64,000 bases of DNA. Source: an uncultured Ligilactobacillus sp. Lineage in GTDB: Bacteria; Bacillota; Bacilli; Lactobacillales; Lactobacillaceae. Below are positions 41,242 to 49,600 of the stretch, piece by piece. Every line of letters starts with the position of its first letter. Within the stretch, counting starts at the first letter, position 1. The DNA lies in the NCBI GenBank assembly GCA_934201845.1, contig CAKPXA010000001.1, forward strand, positions 62,001 through 126,000. The letters are read 5' to 3'. A program made the position numbers and the translations under genes. The notes under the pieces are model-generated. The model did no database searches, was not told the DNA's origin, and saw only the letters and a list, made by a program, of their open reading frames with translations.

Positions 41242-42753
41242 GTGTCGGATGGCGCTAAGTTCTTGAGAAGACTGAACATGGAGGCTGGGCGCAGACCCGT
41301 GGCTGCTGCTGCGGTGGCGCTGACGTGGCTCGGGATGATGCTGTCTCTGCTTTTTGACGGACTGTTCTTCTGCATTCTGTATGTGCTGCTGTACGTGATT
41401 CTTGACATTGCGGCGGTCAGCCTCTTCGGTGACAGGAAACCGGCATTGCCGGACGTCGGCAGGTTTGCGGCGGTCAGTCTGCTCGGGTTGCCGTGGCGGA
41501 CGCTTCCGGTAATGCTGCATCTGCTGGGGCAGGTGCCGGTTCCGGTCATGGTTCAGAACACCATCTTCATGTACCGCCGGCCGGTTGTCTTCGCCGCTGT
41601 CTGCTGCTTCCTGCTTTCAGTCTGGCTCTTCAGCCGTCTGTGCACGGATGCCGCCGGAGCATTCTTCTCGAAGAAGATAAAAGAAAAACACGTGTTTTTG
41701 CGTATATTATTGTTAGAAGGGGAATTCATCCTCCTGTTTGTCCTGCTCATCGCCGCTGCATACGTTCTTCTTAGTCATCTGCACGGTGGCGTTCTGAAAA
41801 TTGCCGAAGCGGCCGTTCTTCTGCTGGAGTGGCTTCTGTTTGTCCTGTTCCAGCTGTCCGGACTTCAGCTATACTGCGGCGGCGAAGCTGAACGTGATGC
41901 TCCTGCCAAATGCAGTGCGCTGGTTGCCGCCGTCTTCCTTGTTGCCGCGCTGGCGCAGTGCCTGTTCATCAGCAGGGAGCTTGTTTCAAATGTCAGAAGC
42001 AGCTTCAGCGTCATTTCACATCGCGGGTCGGACGGGAACAATGGCGTGCCGAATACGGTGCCGACGCTCAAGGCCACGAAGAAGTCGCTTGCCCCGGACT
42101 ATTCCGAGCTTGACGTAAGGCAGACTGCGGACGGCCGCTTCCTGGTGACGCATGACGAAAGGGTCGGCGCACGGGGCAGGGAAGTAAGCAGTCTGAGCCT
42201 GGGCGATCTGATTGAGTTCAGGATAAGGGATTACGGACATTCCGCCTACCTTTCCGGCTACAGTCAGTATCTTGACGAGGCGCACCGGCTCGGGCAGCCG
42301 CTGCTTACCGAAATCAAGACGGGTTCTGACGACAGCTATGACCTGCCGCAGGAATTCTGTCATCTCTATGCTGATTCGATGGTCAGTCACGGTGACATGA
42401 TTCACTCGATGGACTGCCGGGTCCTCTACGGAATCAGGAAGGCCGACAGCAGGATCAAGCTTGGCTATGTCATGCCGTTTGAGCTCTTTTCCCTGCCTTC
42501 CGGGCCGATGGACTTTATTTCCGCTGAGCTGCTGACGCTGAACAGGACGTTCATCGGAGATGCCCACGCAGAAGGAAGGAAAGTCTATGTCTGGACAGTC
42601 AATGACAGGCTGTCCTGCATCTGCGCCAGGGCGATGGGGGCGGACGGCATCATTACCGACAACGGCAGCAGGCTTGGCAGTGTTCTGCGGAACATGACGG
42701 AGGATGAACTTTCCCTTGGATGCTTCATTAACGGTTATTTCAATTTAAGATAG
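41242..42753 (+). CDS. Membrane-anchored glycerophosphodiester phosphodiesterase
   Basis: The first 255 residues or so hold about seven to eight membrane helices. The rest is a GDPD TIM barrel with 'ISHRGSDGNNGVPNT', 'SELDVRQTADGRFLVTHDE' and a late 'VYVWTVND'. It probably cleaves glycerophosphodiesters or lipoteichoic-acid-type glycerophosphate outside the membrane. GTG 41242 follows GGAGGTGATT. Near 41680 an AT-rich stretch interrupts the otherwise GC-rich coding DNA. Confidence 0.87.
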   Translation: MSDGAKFLRRLNMEAGRRPVAAAAVALTWLGMMLSLLFDGLFFCILYVLLYVILDIAAVSLFGDRKPALPDVGRFAAVSLLGLPWRTLPVMLHLLGQVPVPVMVQNTIFMYRRPVVFAAVCCFLLSVWLFSRLCTDAAGAFFSKKIKEKHVFLRILLLEGEFILLFVLLIAAAYVLLSHLHGGVLKIAEAAVLLLEWLLFVLFQLSGLQLYCGGEAERDAPAKCSALVAAVFLVAALAQCLFISRELVSNVRSSFSVISHRGSDGNNGVPNTVPTLKATKKSLAPDYSELDVRQTADGRFLVTHDERVGARGREVSSLSLGDLIEFRIRDYGHSAYLSGYSQYLDEAHRLGQPLLTEIKTGSDDSYDLPQEFCHLYADSMVSHGDMIHSMDCRVLYGIRKADSRIKLGYVMPFELFSLPSGPMDFISAELLTLNRTFIGDAHAEGRKVYVWTVNDRLSCICARAMGADGIITDNGSRLGSVLRNMTEDELSLGCFINGYFNLR

Positions 42754-42764
42754 GATGTGTTGAT

Positions 42765-43319
42765 ATGGGAGTTTGTCCATGGGGATTTAAAAAGCCCTGC
42801 CTGGCCAGGTTTCACGACGAGGAGTGGGGGCGTCCCGTGCATGGGGACGATGAACTGTTCGAGTTTCTGAGTCTTTCGGTGTTTGCCGCGGGTCTGTCGT
42901 ACGAGACGGTTCTGAACCGGCGTGATGACCTGCGCTCTGCATTTCACGGCTTCAGAATCGACGATGTGGCGCAGATGACGGAAGAGGAAATTGCATCTGT
43001 TCTTTCCGATGCCGGGATCATCAGAAACGAGCGGAAGGTGCGGGCGGTCGTCAGCAATGCCGTGGTCTGCCGGAACATGCAGGAAGGCGGTCTGACGCTT
43101 GACGAGTTCTTCTGGAGCCATACCGGTTTCCGGACAATCGACAACAGGTGGAGTCATGCCGAGATGATTCCGGTCCAGACGCTTCTTTCAAGAAGGCTTT
43201 CGGACGAGATGCACCGGATGGGCTTTGTCATGACGGGGCCCGTGCTCGTCTACAGTTTCCTCGAGACCGTCGGCATCGTCAATGACCACCTGGTTGACTG
43301 CTGCGCCCGGATTTCATGA
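42765..43319 (+). CDS. tag: DNA-3-methyladenine glycosylase I-like protein with altered base pocket
   Basis: The TAG fold is clear: 'CPWG' start, 'FHDEEWGRPVHGDDELFEFL', 'AGIIRNERKVRAVVSNA' and 'VNDHLVDCC' carry the zinc ligands (C4, H17, C-terminal His and Cys). The pocket residues of E. coli Tag align at the same numbers but differ: Tyr13 is Leu, Tyr16 is Phe, Glu38 is Ser and Trp46 is Tyr. Removal of 3-methyladenine is therefore uncertain. It starts 11 bp after the GDPD gene. Confidence 0.8.
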   Translation: MGVCPWGFKKPCLARFHDEEWGRPVHGDDELFEFLSLSVFAAGLSYETVLNRRDDLRSAFHGFRIDDVAQMTEEEIASVLSDAGIIRNERKVRAVVSNAVVCRNMQEGGLTLDEFFWSHTGFRTIDNRWSHAEMIPVQTLLSRRLSDEMHRMGFVMTGPVLVYSFLETVGIVNDHLVDCCARIS

Positions 43320-43354
43320 AAAAAAGACCGGGGCTGTTTCCAGTCCCGGTCTTG
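43320..43354. terminator. Bidirectional terminator between tag and uspA
   Basis: AAGACCGGG and CCCGGTCTT around a 12-base loop, with an A-run on the left side that serves uspA on the minus strand. Confidence 0.75.
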
Positions 43355-43364
43355 GTGTCAAATG

Positions 43365-43850
43365 CTATCTGGCATCCTTCTTGTTGAGAGCAGGCCTGTT
43401 GTCAAGGTCGGTTCTCACGACAAGTACGTCGCATGGCGCCGTGCGCGTCACGTATTCCGTGACGGAACCGATCAGCAGGCGCTCGACGGCATTGAGACCG
43501 GTTGCGCCGATGACAATGAGGTCAATCTTCTTGTCTTCCGGAATGTCCTTGGCGATGACTGCTTTCGGAGCTCCGTATTCGACTGTGAAGTCAATGTTCG
43601 TAACGCCTTCTGCCTTGGCGGTTTCGACGTATCCTTCCATTGTCTTCCGGGCGGTTTCGGTCACCTGATCGACCATTGCCGTGTCAAAGCTTGAAATGTT
43701 CTGGAAAGCGCGTGTGTCGACGACATGAACCAGATGAAGAGCTGTTTCGTCACCGTTGCGCTTGGCAACGGAAACGGCCTTCCTGAAGGCAAGTTCGGCT
43801 TCGCGGGAACCATCAACGGGAACAAGAATGTTTTTGTATCTTTGCAACAT
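43365..43850 (-). CDS. uspA: Universal stress protein UspA family
   Basis: The protein begins 'YKNILVPVDGSREAELAF' and has the ATP-binding pattern G-2x-G-9x-G-S in 'GATGLNAVERLLIGSV'. It is a single-domain cytosolic stress protein. ATG 43850 is chosen since AAGGGTGAG is five bases upstream; the in-frame GTG at 43859 lies inside that site. Confidence 0.9.
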   Translation of the reverse strand: MLQRYKNILVPVDGSREAELAFRKAVSVAKRNGDETALHLVHVVDTRAFQNISSFDTAMVDQVTETARKTMEGYVETAKAEGVTNIDFTVEYGAPKAVIAKDIPEDKKIDLIVIGATGLNAVERLLIGSVTEYVTRTAPCDVLVVRTDLDNRPALNKKDAR

Positions 43851-43885
43851 TTGACTCACCCTTTCTTTTCTTTCATATCCATTTT

Positions 43886-43924
43886 ACTTTATTTATGCGA
43901 AAAAATAAAGTGAAAACGCTCACT
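43886..43924 (-). promoter_or_regulatory. uspA promoter with overlapping cre site
   Basis: On the minus strand TTCACT, 17 bp, TAAAGT precede uspA. The plus-strand TGAAAACGCTCACT (43911-43924) matches the CcpA cre consensus except for the last base and covers the -35, so catabolite repression is plausible. Confidence 0.5.
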
Positions 43925-43948
43925 TTTCTGTGAACAGGCCAAAATTTC

Positions 43949-44242
43949 CTAATTTCCCATGGAATAGGCAAGCATCAGGAAGGAGAGGCTTGAAACGAAG
44001 ACCGCGTCACAGATCAGCATGACGATCTTGAAGACAAGAACCGGCGTGAAGACGGAAATGATGCTCAAAATCCCGCATGCAAGCAGGATGATGCCCAGAA
44101 CCGTCATGATTCTTGAAAGCGACGGGTCGTCTTCCGGATGGAAGATGATGACCTGTCTGTTCCGGTGACTGAAGACGTACCAGCCCAGAAAGGTCACGAT
44201 GATGCCGAGTCCTGCGAGCAGGACCGCTGCAATGTTCTGCAC
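43949..44242 (-). CDS. Small membrane protein (three hydrophobic segments), unknown
   Basis: The 97-residue product has hydrophobic helices at about 4-24, 46-66 and 68-92. Between the first two is a charged loop ('SHRNRQVIIFHPEDDPSL'). The GTG at 44242 sits six bases after AAGGGTG; an upstream in-frame GTG (44251) is within that site. I do not recognise the family. It lies downstream of the 6S RNA candidate on the same strand. Confidence 0.7.
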   Translation of the reverse strand: MQNIAAVLLAGLGIIVTFLGWYVFSHRNRQVIIFHPEDDPSLSRIMTVLGIILLACGILSIISVFTPVLVFKIVMLICDAVFVSSLSFLMLAYSMGN

Positions 44243-44267
44243 TGTAATCACCCTTTGATGGAGAAAA

Positions 44268-44487
44268 TGAAAAACGGCCGGAGAGGAGTCTCCGGCCGTT
44301 GAAAATCCGATGGAGCCGTTAATCTGTCCCTGTAGTTGAACCCGCGTTTATGCAGGAGAGAGCAGCCATACCGGAGCTTATTGGACACCAGGTGAAATGG
44401 TCTGCCAGCCACTCCGAGATCCGGCCGCGAATATGTTAGTTGTTCGGTCAACCATACGATAGGACAACCCGAACTCCTCAGAATTCC
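44268..44487 (-). ncRNA. ssrS: Candidate 6S RNA
   Basis: The 270-base gap next to rarA holds no ORF. On the minus strand an extended -10 (TG-C-TAAGAT) precedes about 220 bases ending in a strong terminator. The 5' part (AATTCTGAGGAGTT and TTGTCCT) can pair with the 3' part (AGGGACAG, GGCTCC, TCGGATTT), giving the closing stem of 6S RNA with a large internal region. From memory, rarA is a usual neighbour of this gene in lactobacilli. 6S RNA binds RNA polymerase in stationary phase. Confidence 0.65.
44273..44300 (-). terminator. Terminator of the 6S RNA candidate
   Basis: AACGGCCGGAGA and TCTCCGGCCGTT form a 12-bp perfect stem followed on the minus strand by a T run. Confidence 0.9.
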
Positions 44488-44493
44488 ATTCTT

Positions 44494-44502
44494 ATCTTAG
44501 CA
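44494..44502 (-). promoter_or_regulatory. Extended -10 of the 6S RNA candidate
   Basis: TG-C-TAAGAT on the minus strand, placed to start transcription near 44487. Confidence 0.55.
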
Positions 44503-44523
44503 TAGGTTGCCGATAATTACAAA

Positions 44524-45798
44524 TCACCGGTGCCACCTGGCCTTCTGCAGTGCATCGTACTGCTGCTTCAGGGCCTGTTCGTAGCGGCCGTTCTCCTTCG
44601 GCACGTAATACGTCCTGTCCGTCAGCGTGTCCGGCAGGTACTGCTGGGAAACCCAGTCATGCGGATAGTCGTGCGGATACTTGTAGTCCGTTCCATGTCC
44701 GAGCTTCTCCGCTCCCTTGTAGTGGGCGTCCTTCAGGTGGTCCGGCACCTCGCCGACGTGCCCCTTCCTGATGTCGGCGAGTGCGGCGTCAATTGCGCAG
44801 ATGCCGGAGTTTGACTTCGGCGAGATGCAGAGCTCTATGACGACGTCGGCCAGCGGAATGCGGGCTTCGGGGAGACCGAGGTGCTCTGCGGCCTGCACTG
44901 CCGAGACGGTTCTGGCACAGGCCGGCGGGTTGGCCAGTCCGATGTCCTCGTAGGCGATGGTCAGAAGCCTGCGCATCACGCTGACGAGGTCGCCGGCCTC
45001 AAGAAGCCTTGCCATGTAGTGCAGGGCGGCGTTGACGTCCGAGCCGCGGATTGACTTCTGAAACGCCGAGATGACGTCATAGTGGGCATCTCCGTTCTTG
45101 TCATGGGTCAGGGCCTTCCTCTGCACGCATTCCTCGATGATGTCGAGCGTGACGTGGACATGTCCGTTCTCGTCAGCAGGCGTCGACATCACGGCAAGCT
45201 CCAGTCCGTTCAGCGCGCTTCTCAGATCGCCGTTCGTCGCCCTCGTCAGATGGAGCATGGCGTCATCGTCAAGGATGACGTTCTTTTTGCCCAGTCCGCG
45301 TTCCTCGTCCGTGACCGCCCGGCTGACGGCTGTTCTGATGTCTTCTTCCGACAGCTTCTTCACTTCGAAGATCTGCGTCCGGCTTCTGATGGCTGGATTG
45401 ATGGAGATGTAGGGATTTTCAGTCGTTGCGCCGATCAGAATGATCCTGCCGCTTTCAAGCAGAGGCAGCAGGAAGTCCTGTTTCGGCTTGGTCAGACGAT
45501 GGATTTCATCGAGCATGAGGATGACGGTTCCGCTCATCTTCGCCTCAAGGGCGACCTGTTCGAGGTCCTTCTTCGAATCGGTTGCGGCGTTCAGTATGCG
45601 GAAGGCATACTTCGTCGAACCGGCAATGGCGCTGGCGATGCTGGTCTTGCCGGTGCCCGGCGGTCCGTAGAGAATCATCGACGACAGCAGCCTGGCTTCG
45701 ACCATGCGGCGGATGATCCGTCCCGGTCCGACAAGGTGCTGCTGTCCGACCACTTCGTCAATGTCTCTCGGACGCATTCTGAATGCAAGTGGTTTCAT
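44524..45798 (-). CDS. rarA: Replication-associated recombination protein A (MgsA/RarA AAA ATPase)
   Basis: A 424-residue AAA+ protein related to clamp loaders. It has Walker A 'YGPPGTGKTSIASA', Walker B 'ILMLDEIHRL', sensor 'LIGATTENPY' and the C-terminal MgsA domain ('YKYPHDYPHDWVSQQYLP'). It acts at stalled replication forks. The ATG lacks a good ribosome site. A better GGGAGGTGG lies 50 bp upstream, without an in-frame start codon. Confidence 0.94.
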   Translation of the reverse strand: MKPLAFRMRPRDIDEVVGQQHLVGPGRIIRRMVEARLLSSMILYGPPGTGKTSIASAIAGSTKYAFRILNAATDSKKDLEQVALEAKMSGTVILMLDEIHRLTKPKQDFLLPLLESGRIILIGATTENPYISINPAIRSRTQIFEVKKLSEEDIRTAVSRAVTDEERGLGKKNVILDDDAMLHLTRATNGDLRSALNGLELAVMSTPADENGHVHVTLDIIEECVQRKALTHDKNGDAHYDVISAFQKSIRGSDVNAALHYMARLLEAGDLVSVMRRLLTIAYEDIGLANPPACARTVSAVQAAEHLGLPEARIPLADVVIELCISPKSNSGICAIDAALADIRKGHVGEVPDHLKDAHYKGAEKLGHGTDYKYPHDYPHDWVSQQYLPDTLTDRTYYVPKENGRYEQALKQQYDALQKARWHR

Positions 45799-45891
45799 GT
45801 GCTCAACGGCGGCAAGGCAGTGGTCCGTCCTCTGCCTTGCGCCACCTCCCTTCTTCGGTGTTCATGTCTATATTCTACCACAACTGTGCAT

Positions 45892-45920
45892 TTCACCAGC
45901 ATATGCTTTTTTGGTATAAT
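45892..45920 (+). promoter_or_regulatory. Promoter of the GshF-like gene
   Basis: TTCACC, 17 bp, TATAAT, ending 32 bp before the GTG start. Confidence 0.55.
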
Positions 45921-45952
45921 GGACTTGATACTTCAAGCAAAGGATGAGGACC

Positions 45953-48001
45953 GTGAAATTTGATGAAATCGGAAATGTGATTGTAAGAGAGGAAATGACG
46001 GAGGCATTGTTCAATATTGCATGGAAGGTTTCGCGTCCGCGTCAGGTTGTAAGAGACGACCTGACACTGGTAAATGCAGAGCCTGTCCACAATGAGTATC
46101 TGCATGTCGCAAGGGGAGCCGTCACCCTGACGAGCCGTTCGTGGCTTCCGGCAGCCAGGCTGTTTTCTGACATGGAGATTCAGGAGCGGGCACTCAGGGG
46201 AAGTCTCGGTCAGGGGGAATATCTGTGGCCGTTCTCCTGCGCGGTCCAGAAGAAGGCCGACCTCAGGCCGAAGTTTCTTCTCCGTTTTCCGGAAGGACTC
46301 TTCCGGGAACTCTATGAGACTGAATTCAAGAAGAGCGGAGCCTCGTACATGACGTTCAGGAACCAGGTCTACATGAAGGTCCTGCGCGGCTTCGTCTCCG
46401 CACGCTGGTTTCTTGAGTACCTCTTCGGTGCGACGCCGTACGACTTCGCGTCAGGCGAGGGCGAGGGCAGGTGCTCGCCGAAGCGGTCTGCCGCAAACTG
46501 TCTTAATCCCGTCATGCAAAAGCAGGCGGACGGGCTGAACTATCAGAACCTCAGCCGTTACCTGGCATCGTCCGACGGAACGAATCCGGACGGAGCAATG
46601 CCTGACGGAAACTATGAGAAGATGGTCGAGGAGGGCATTCACTTCCTCAGAATTGAAATTCCGGACTACAATCCGGACAGCGTCTGCGGTGTGACCCCTC
46701 TGATGATTTCGACGCTTGAGCTGATGGCCGGCTACTTCCTGATGACGGAAGAAATTGATGCAGTAAGTCTTGTCGAGGCAAGAAGATTCAGTCTTGCGGC
46801 GGCTCAGGAAAGTCCGTATGCGAAGTCGGAGACGGCCGCAAGGGCACGCGTCTTCCTGCAGGAACTGCTGCGCTTTGCCCGTGAATTCGGCTTTGCCGGC
46901 ATGCAGAGCGTTTCCGATGCCCTGAAGCGCAGAACGGAGACGCCGGAAAACACGCCGGCCGCAAGAATTCTGAGACTGCAGGGCAGCAGGACGCTGCTTG
47001 AGTACGGAAGAGAGCTGATGAGAGCAAATCAGTCCGCGGAGGCGGGCACTGCATTTGACAGGGGCAGCGAGAGGGTTCTGGAGGAAGCTGTCCTGAACGG
47101 TATTGCCTATCAGCCGGTGATTCCCGGGGCGGGCATCGTTCAGATCGGCTCGAGAATGATTGGAAACGGCATCCAGACGAGCGACGACAGCGCTCTGATG
47201 AAGGAAATCTGGGACAGGAAGTCCGTTGCCAAGCAGTTCGTCGAGCAGTTCGGATTCACGGTTCTGACTGACTACATTGTGAAGAGCCGCCGGGACTTTG
47301 ACAGTATCTTCCCGAGGGTCAGGGGACTGGCCGTTGCCGTCAAGCATGCGGAGGAGCCTTCGGACAGGAACGCGACGCTGTTCAGACTGCCGCCGTCAAG
47401 AGATGAGCTGTGGACGGCCGTTTCAAGGCTTCTTCATGACGGAAGAAGCGCCATGATCGAGCTCGTCGTACCCGGCTCAGTCTACCGTGCGCTGTTCTTC
47501 CAGGGGAAGATTCTGAGTGTGATTGAGCGGCTTCCGGCCGGCGTTGTCGGGGACGGCAGAAGGAGCGTCAGGCAGCTGGTCGATGCGCGCAATGTTGCCA
47601 GTCCGCAGGCGGCAATTGAAATCGGTGACGTTGAAAGGGTGACGATGGACGTTCAGGGCATAACCGAAGACACCGTTCCCGGCCGCGGCAGTGAAGTCCT
47701 GCTGCGCTACGACGCAACGGAGGGAACAGGAAGCCGCAGCCTGGAAGTCCTGGACGAGATTGACGCCAGCTACCTTGCCGAGCTGTCCCGCCTGGCGCAG
47801 GCACTCAAGCTCCATGACGGCGCAGTCGACGTCGTGATTCCGAACATCTATCAGAAGTATGACGAAGAGCAGCCGGGGATGTTCATCTTCCTTGACGCCC
47901 ATGCAGTTCCGGACATCACGCTTCATGAAAACACAGTGCTGCAGAAACGCAACGTGGCCAGGGAAATCGTCATGACGGCGGCAGGCAGGAACGCAAAGTA
48001 G
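45953..48001 (+). CDS. Divergent GshF-like protein (glutamate-cysteine-ligase-like plus ATP-grasp)
   Basis: The 682-residue protein has the layout of bifunctional GshF. Its N-terminal part resembles a glutamate-cysteine ligase ('GEYLWPFSC', 'YMTFRNQVYMKVLRGF', 'RWFLEYLFGATPYDF') and residues from about 425 resemble the ATP-grasp half ('KSVAKQFVEQFGF', 'RALFFQGKILSVIERLPAGV'). The usual N-terminal glutamate/ATP site (G-x-E-x-E type) is not recognisable; the matching region reads 'NEYLHVARGAVTLTSRSW'. The product may not be glutathione. The GTG start follows AAAGGATGAGG. It is a single-gene unit. Confidence 0.65.
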   Translation: MKFDEIGNVIVREEMTEALFNIAWKVSRPRQVVRDDLTLVNAEPVHNEYLHVARGAVTLTSRSWLPAARLFSDMEIQERALRGSLGQGEYLWPFSCAVQKKADLRPKFLLRFPEGLFRELYETEFKKSGASYMTFRNQVYMKVLRGFVSARWFLEYLFGATPYDFASGEGEGRCSPKRSAANCLNPVMQKQADGLNYQNLSRYLASSDGTNPDGAMPDGNYEKMVEEGIHFLRIEIPDYNPDSVCGVTPLMISTLELMAGYFLMTEEIDAVSLVEARRFSLAAAQESPYAKSETAARARVFLQELLRFAREFGFAGMQSVSDALKRRTETPENTPAARILRLQGSRTLLEYGRELMRANQSAEAGTAFDRGSERVLEEAVLNGIAYQPVIPGAGIVQIGSRMIGNGIQTSDDSALMKEIWDRKSVAKQFVEQFGFTVLTDYIVKSRRDFDSIFPRVRGLAVAVKHAEEPSDRNATLFRLPPSRDELWTAVSRLLHDGRSAMIELVVPGSVYRALFFQGKILSVIERLPAGVVGDGRRSVRQLVDARNVASPQAAIEIGDVERVTMDVQGITEDTVPGRGSEVLLRYDATEGTGSRSLEVLDEIDASYLAELSRLAQALKLHDGAVDVVIPNIYQKYDEEQPGMFIFLDAHAVPDITLHENTVLQKRNVAREIVMTAAGRNAK

Positions 48002-48009
48002 GCAGTAAG

Positions 48010-48057
48010 GAGAACGGCAGAAAACCCGGAGTTCCGGATTTTCTGCCGTTCTCTTTT
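48010..48057. terminator. Bidirectional terminator, near copy of 6129-6166
   Basis: GAGAACGGCAGAAAACCCGG and CCGGATTTTCTGCCGTTCTC form a long stem, with TTTT on the right and A-rich bases on the left. It separates the GshF-like gene from the convergent yueI homologue. Confidence 0.88.
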
Positions 48058-48061
48058 CCAT

Positions 48062-48508
48062 TCAGTCTCCGAACAGTCTTTCAAGCAGCGACTTTCTTTT
48101 CGCCGGGACTTCCTCTGCCTTCTTCGGATAGCATTCGAAGATGTCCACCTTTTCCCTGTGAATGGCCTGCGTCTTGTCGCAGAAGACCACCGCCAGGTCA
48201 GTTGCGGCGTTTGGAAGCGTGCGGTCGGATGTGGCGGTGAAGGCCACGCCGGCCTCGTTTGCCAGTCTGATCAGCCGGGAAAGCGACGTCTGGTCCACCT
48301 GGCCGTTGATGATCAGCCGGTAGTCCGGGTGCAGCTTCATTTCCAGTGCCAGGTCAGTCAGGCTTTCCTGGTCCCGCAGCTCCTCGAATGTGATGGTGAC
48401 GTCGACGCGTTCGCGGAAGGTGCCGAGATACCTGCGCCGTTCGTCGGGATTGATCTGCGGTGTGCCGTACATCCCCTTGTTCATGTGATTCTGTAATTCG
48501 TCGGACAT
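48062..48508 (-). CDS. YueI family protein (DUF1694)
   Basis: The 148-residue protein has the DUF1694 pattern 'GMYGTPQINPDERRRYLGTF' near the start and an alpha/beta core resembling L7Ae/peroxiredoxin-like sizes. Its function is unknown. It is conserved in Bacilli. The start follows GAAAGAAGG on the minus strand. Confidence 0.85.
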   Translation of the reverse strand: MSDELQNHMNKGMYGTPQINPDERRRYLGTFRERVDVTITFEELRDQESLTDLALEMKLHPDYRLIINGQVDQTSLSRLIRLANEAGVAFTATSDRTLPNAATDLAVVFCDKTQAIHREKVDIFECYPKKAEEVPAKRKSLLERLFGD

Positions 48509-48655
48509 TCTATAACCTTCTTTCCTCTGTTCACTACTCAGTTTACATTAAGAACTGATTCCGGGCAACAATTGTCATGTCTGCCTTCAAGGGTGTGACG
48601 AGGGGAATGCCGGATTTCACTTCACCGGTGATTTCAGACGGAATCACATTTATCA

Positions 48656-48903
48656 GGGGCTGTACTAAATGGAGCTTGGACTCTGAATACCGTGGGTAAA
48701 CCTCTGCAGATTTTCCTCAGCTGAATCTGCGACCGTGGTCATTCTGGTGATTCTGTACTATTTGTCCACGCGGTCCACGGGCAAATTGCTCGAAAACGCC
48801 GAAATGCCCGTAAATCGGCCCCTGGGGACAAGCCTCTCTGAATTCACATCAGCGGAAACGCAGGCGGTGTTGATACGTAACTGTACCAATTTGACAAAGC
48901 CCC
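48656..48903. mobile_element. 248-bp MITE-like element with terminal inverted repeats
   Basis: The left end GGGGCTGTACTAAATGG and the right end CCAATTTGACAAAGCCCC are imperfect inverted repeats of about 17 bp. The arms share the core of the other repeats in the window (GGGyCTTTGTCAAATGG). The inside has no gene of its own. I saw no clear target duplication. Confidence 0.5.
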
Positions 48904-48940
48904 AGTTTTCGAGGCCGTCAACACCATTTGACAAAGGCGC
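48904..48940. repeat. Insertion-sequence-end-like repeat unit, third copy
   Basis: AGTTTTCGAGGCCGTCAACA followed by CCATTTGACAAAGGCGC matches the two units at 34964-35038. It directly abuts the right end of the 48656-48903 element and the rpsD terminator. Confidence 0.7.
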
Positions 48941-48968
48941 AAAAAAACAGCCTCCGCTAGGGAGACTG
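48941..48968 (-). terminator. Terminator of rpsD
   Basis: On the minus strand CAGTCTCC-CTAGC-GGAGGCTG is followed by seven T. Confidence 0.88.
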
Positions 48969-48991
48969 CTTCAGCAAGTTCAATTTGAAGA

Positions 48992-49600
48992 TTAAAGCTT
49001 GTTGTAGTATTCAACGACAAGAGCTTCGTCGATGTTTGCATCGAGTTCTTCGCGTTCAGGAAGACGCACGAGTGTGCCTTCCATCTTGTTTTCGTCGAAT
49101 GAAACGAATGGTGCGCGGCCTACGACTGCTTCAAGAGCGTCCTTGACAACCTGAAGGTTCTTGGAACGTTCGCGAAGTGAGATGACCTGGCCAGGCTTTA
49201 CTTCGTATGACGGGATGTCCACGCGCTTGCCGTCGACTGTGATGTGACCGTGGTTGACGAGCTGACGTGCCTGACGGCGTGTCGTTGCAAGGCCAAGACG
49301 ATAGACAACGTTGTCAAGGCGACGTTCAAGAAGGATCATGAAGTTGTCACCATGCTTGCCTTCGCGGATCTTGCCGGCCTTTACGAAGAGGTTGGCAAAC
49401 TGACGCTCTGACAGACCGTATGTCATGCGAAGCTTCTGCTTTTCACGGAGCTGAAGACCGTATTCAGAAAGCTTGCGGCGGTTGTTCTGACCGTGCTGAC
49501 CTGGTGCGTATGGACGACGTGCTAATTCCTTGCCTGTACCTGAAAGGGAGATGCCGAGACGACGTGAAACCTTCCAGGATGGACCTGTATAACGAGACAT
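48992..49600 (-). CDS. rpsD: 30S ribosomal protein S4
   Basis: The 202-residue protein begins '[20 protein letters not shown]' and has the S4 RNA-binding domain ('[20 protein letters not shown]'). It nucleates 30S assembly by binding the 5' domain of 16S rRNA. The zinc-binding Cys cluster of some S4 proteins is absent. A GGAGG site lies eight bases before ATG. Codon use is strongly biased. Confidence 0.97.
   Translation of the reverse strand: MSRYTGPSWKVSRRLGISLSGTGKELARRPYAPGQHGQNNRRKLSEYGLQLREKQKLRMTYGLSERQFANLFVKAGKIREGKHGDNFMILLERRLDNVVYRLGLATTRRQARQLVNHGHITVDGKRVDIPSYEVKPGQVISLRERSKNLQVVKDALEAVVGRAPFVSFDENKMEGTLVRLPEREELDANIDEALVVEYYNKL

Noticed and set aside
48735..48995. 86-codon frame inside the MITE-like element
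   Set aside because: It overlaps repeat ends and the rpsD terminator, has no ribosome site, and resembles no family.
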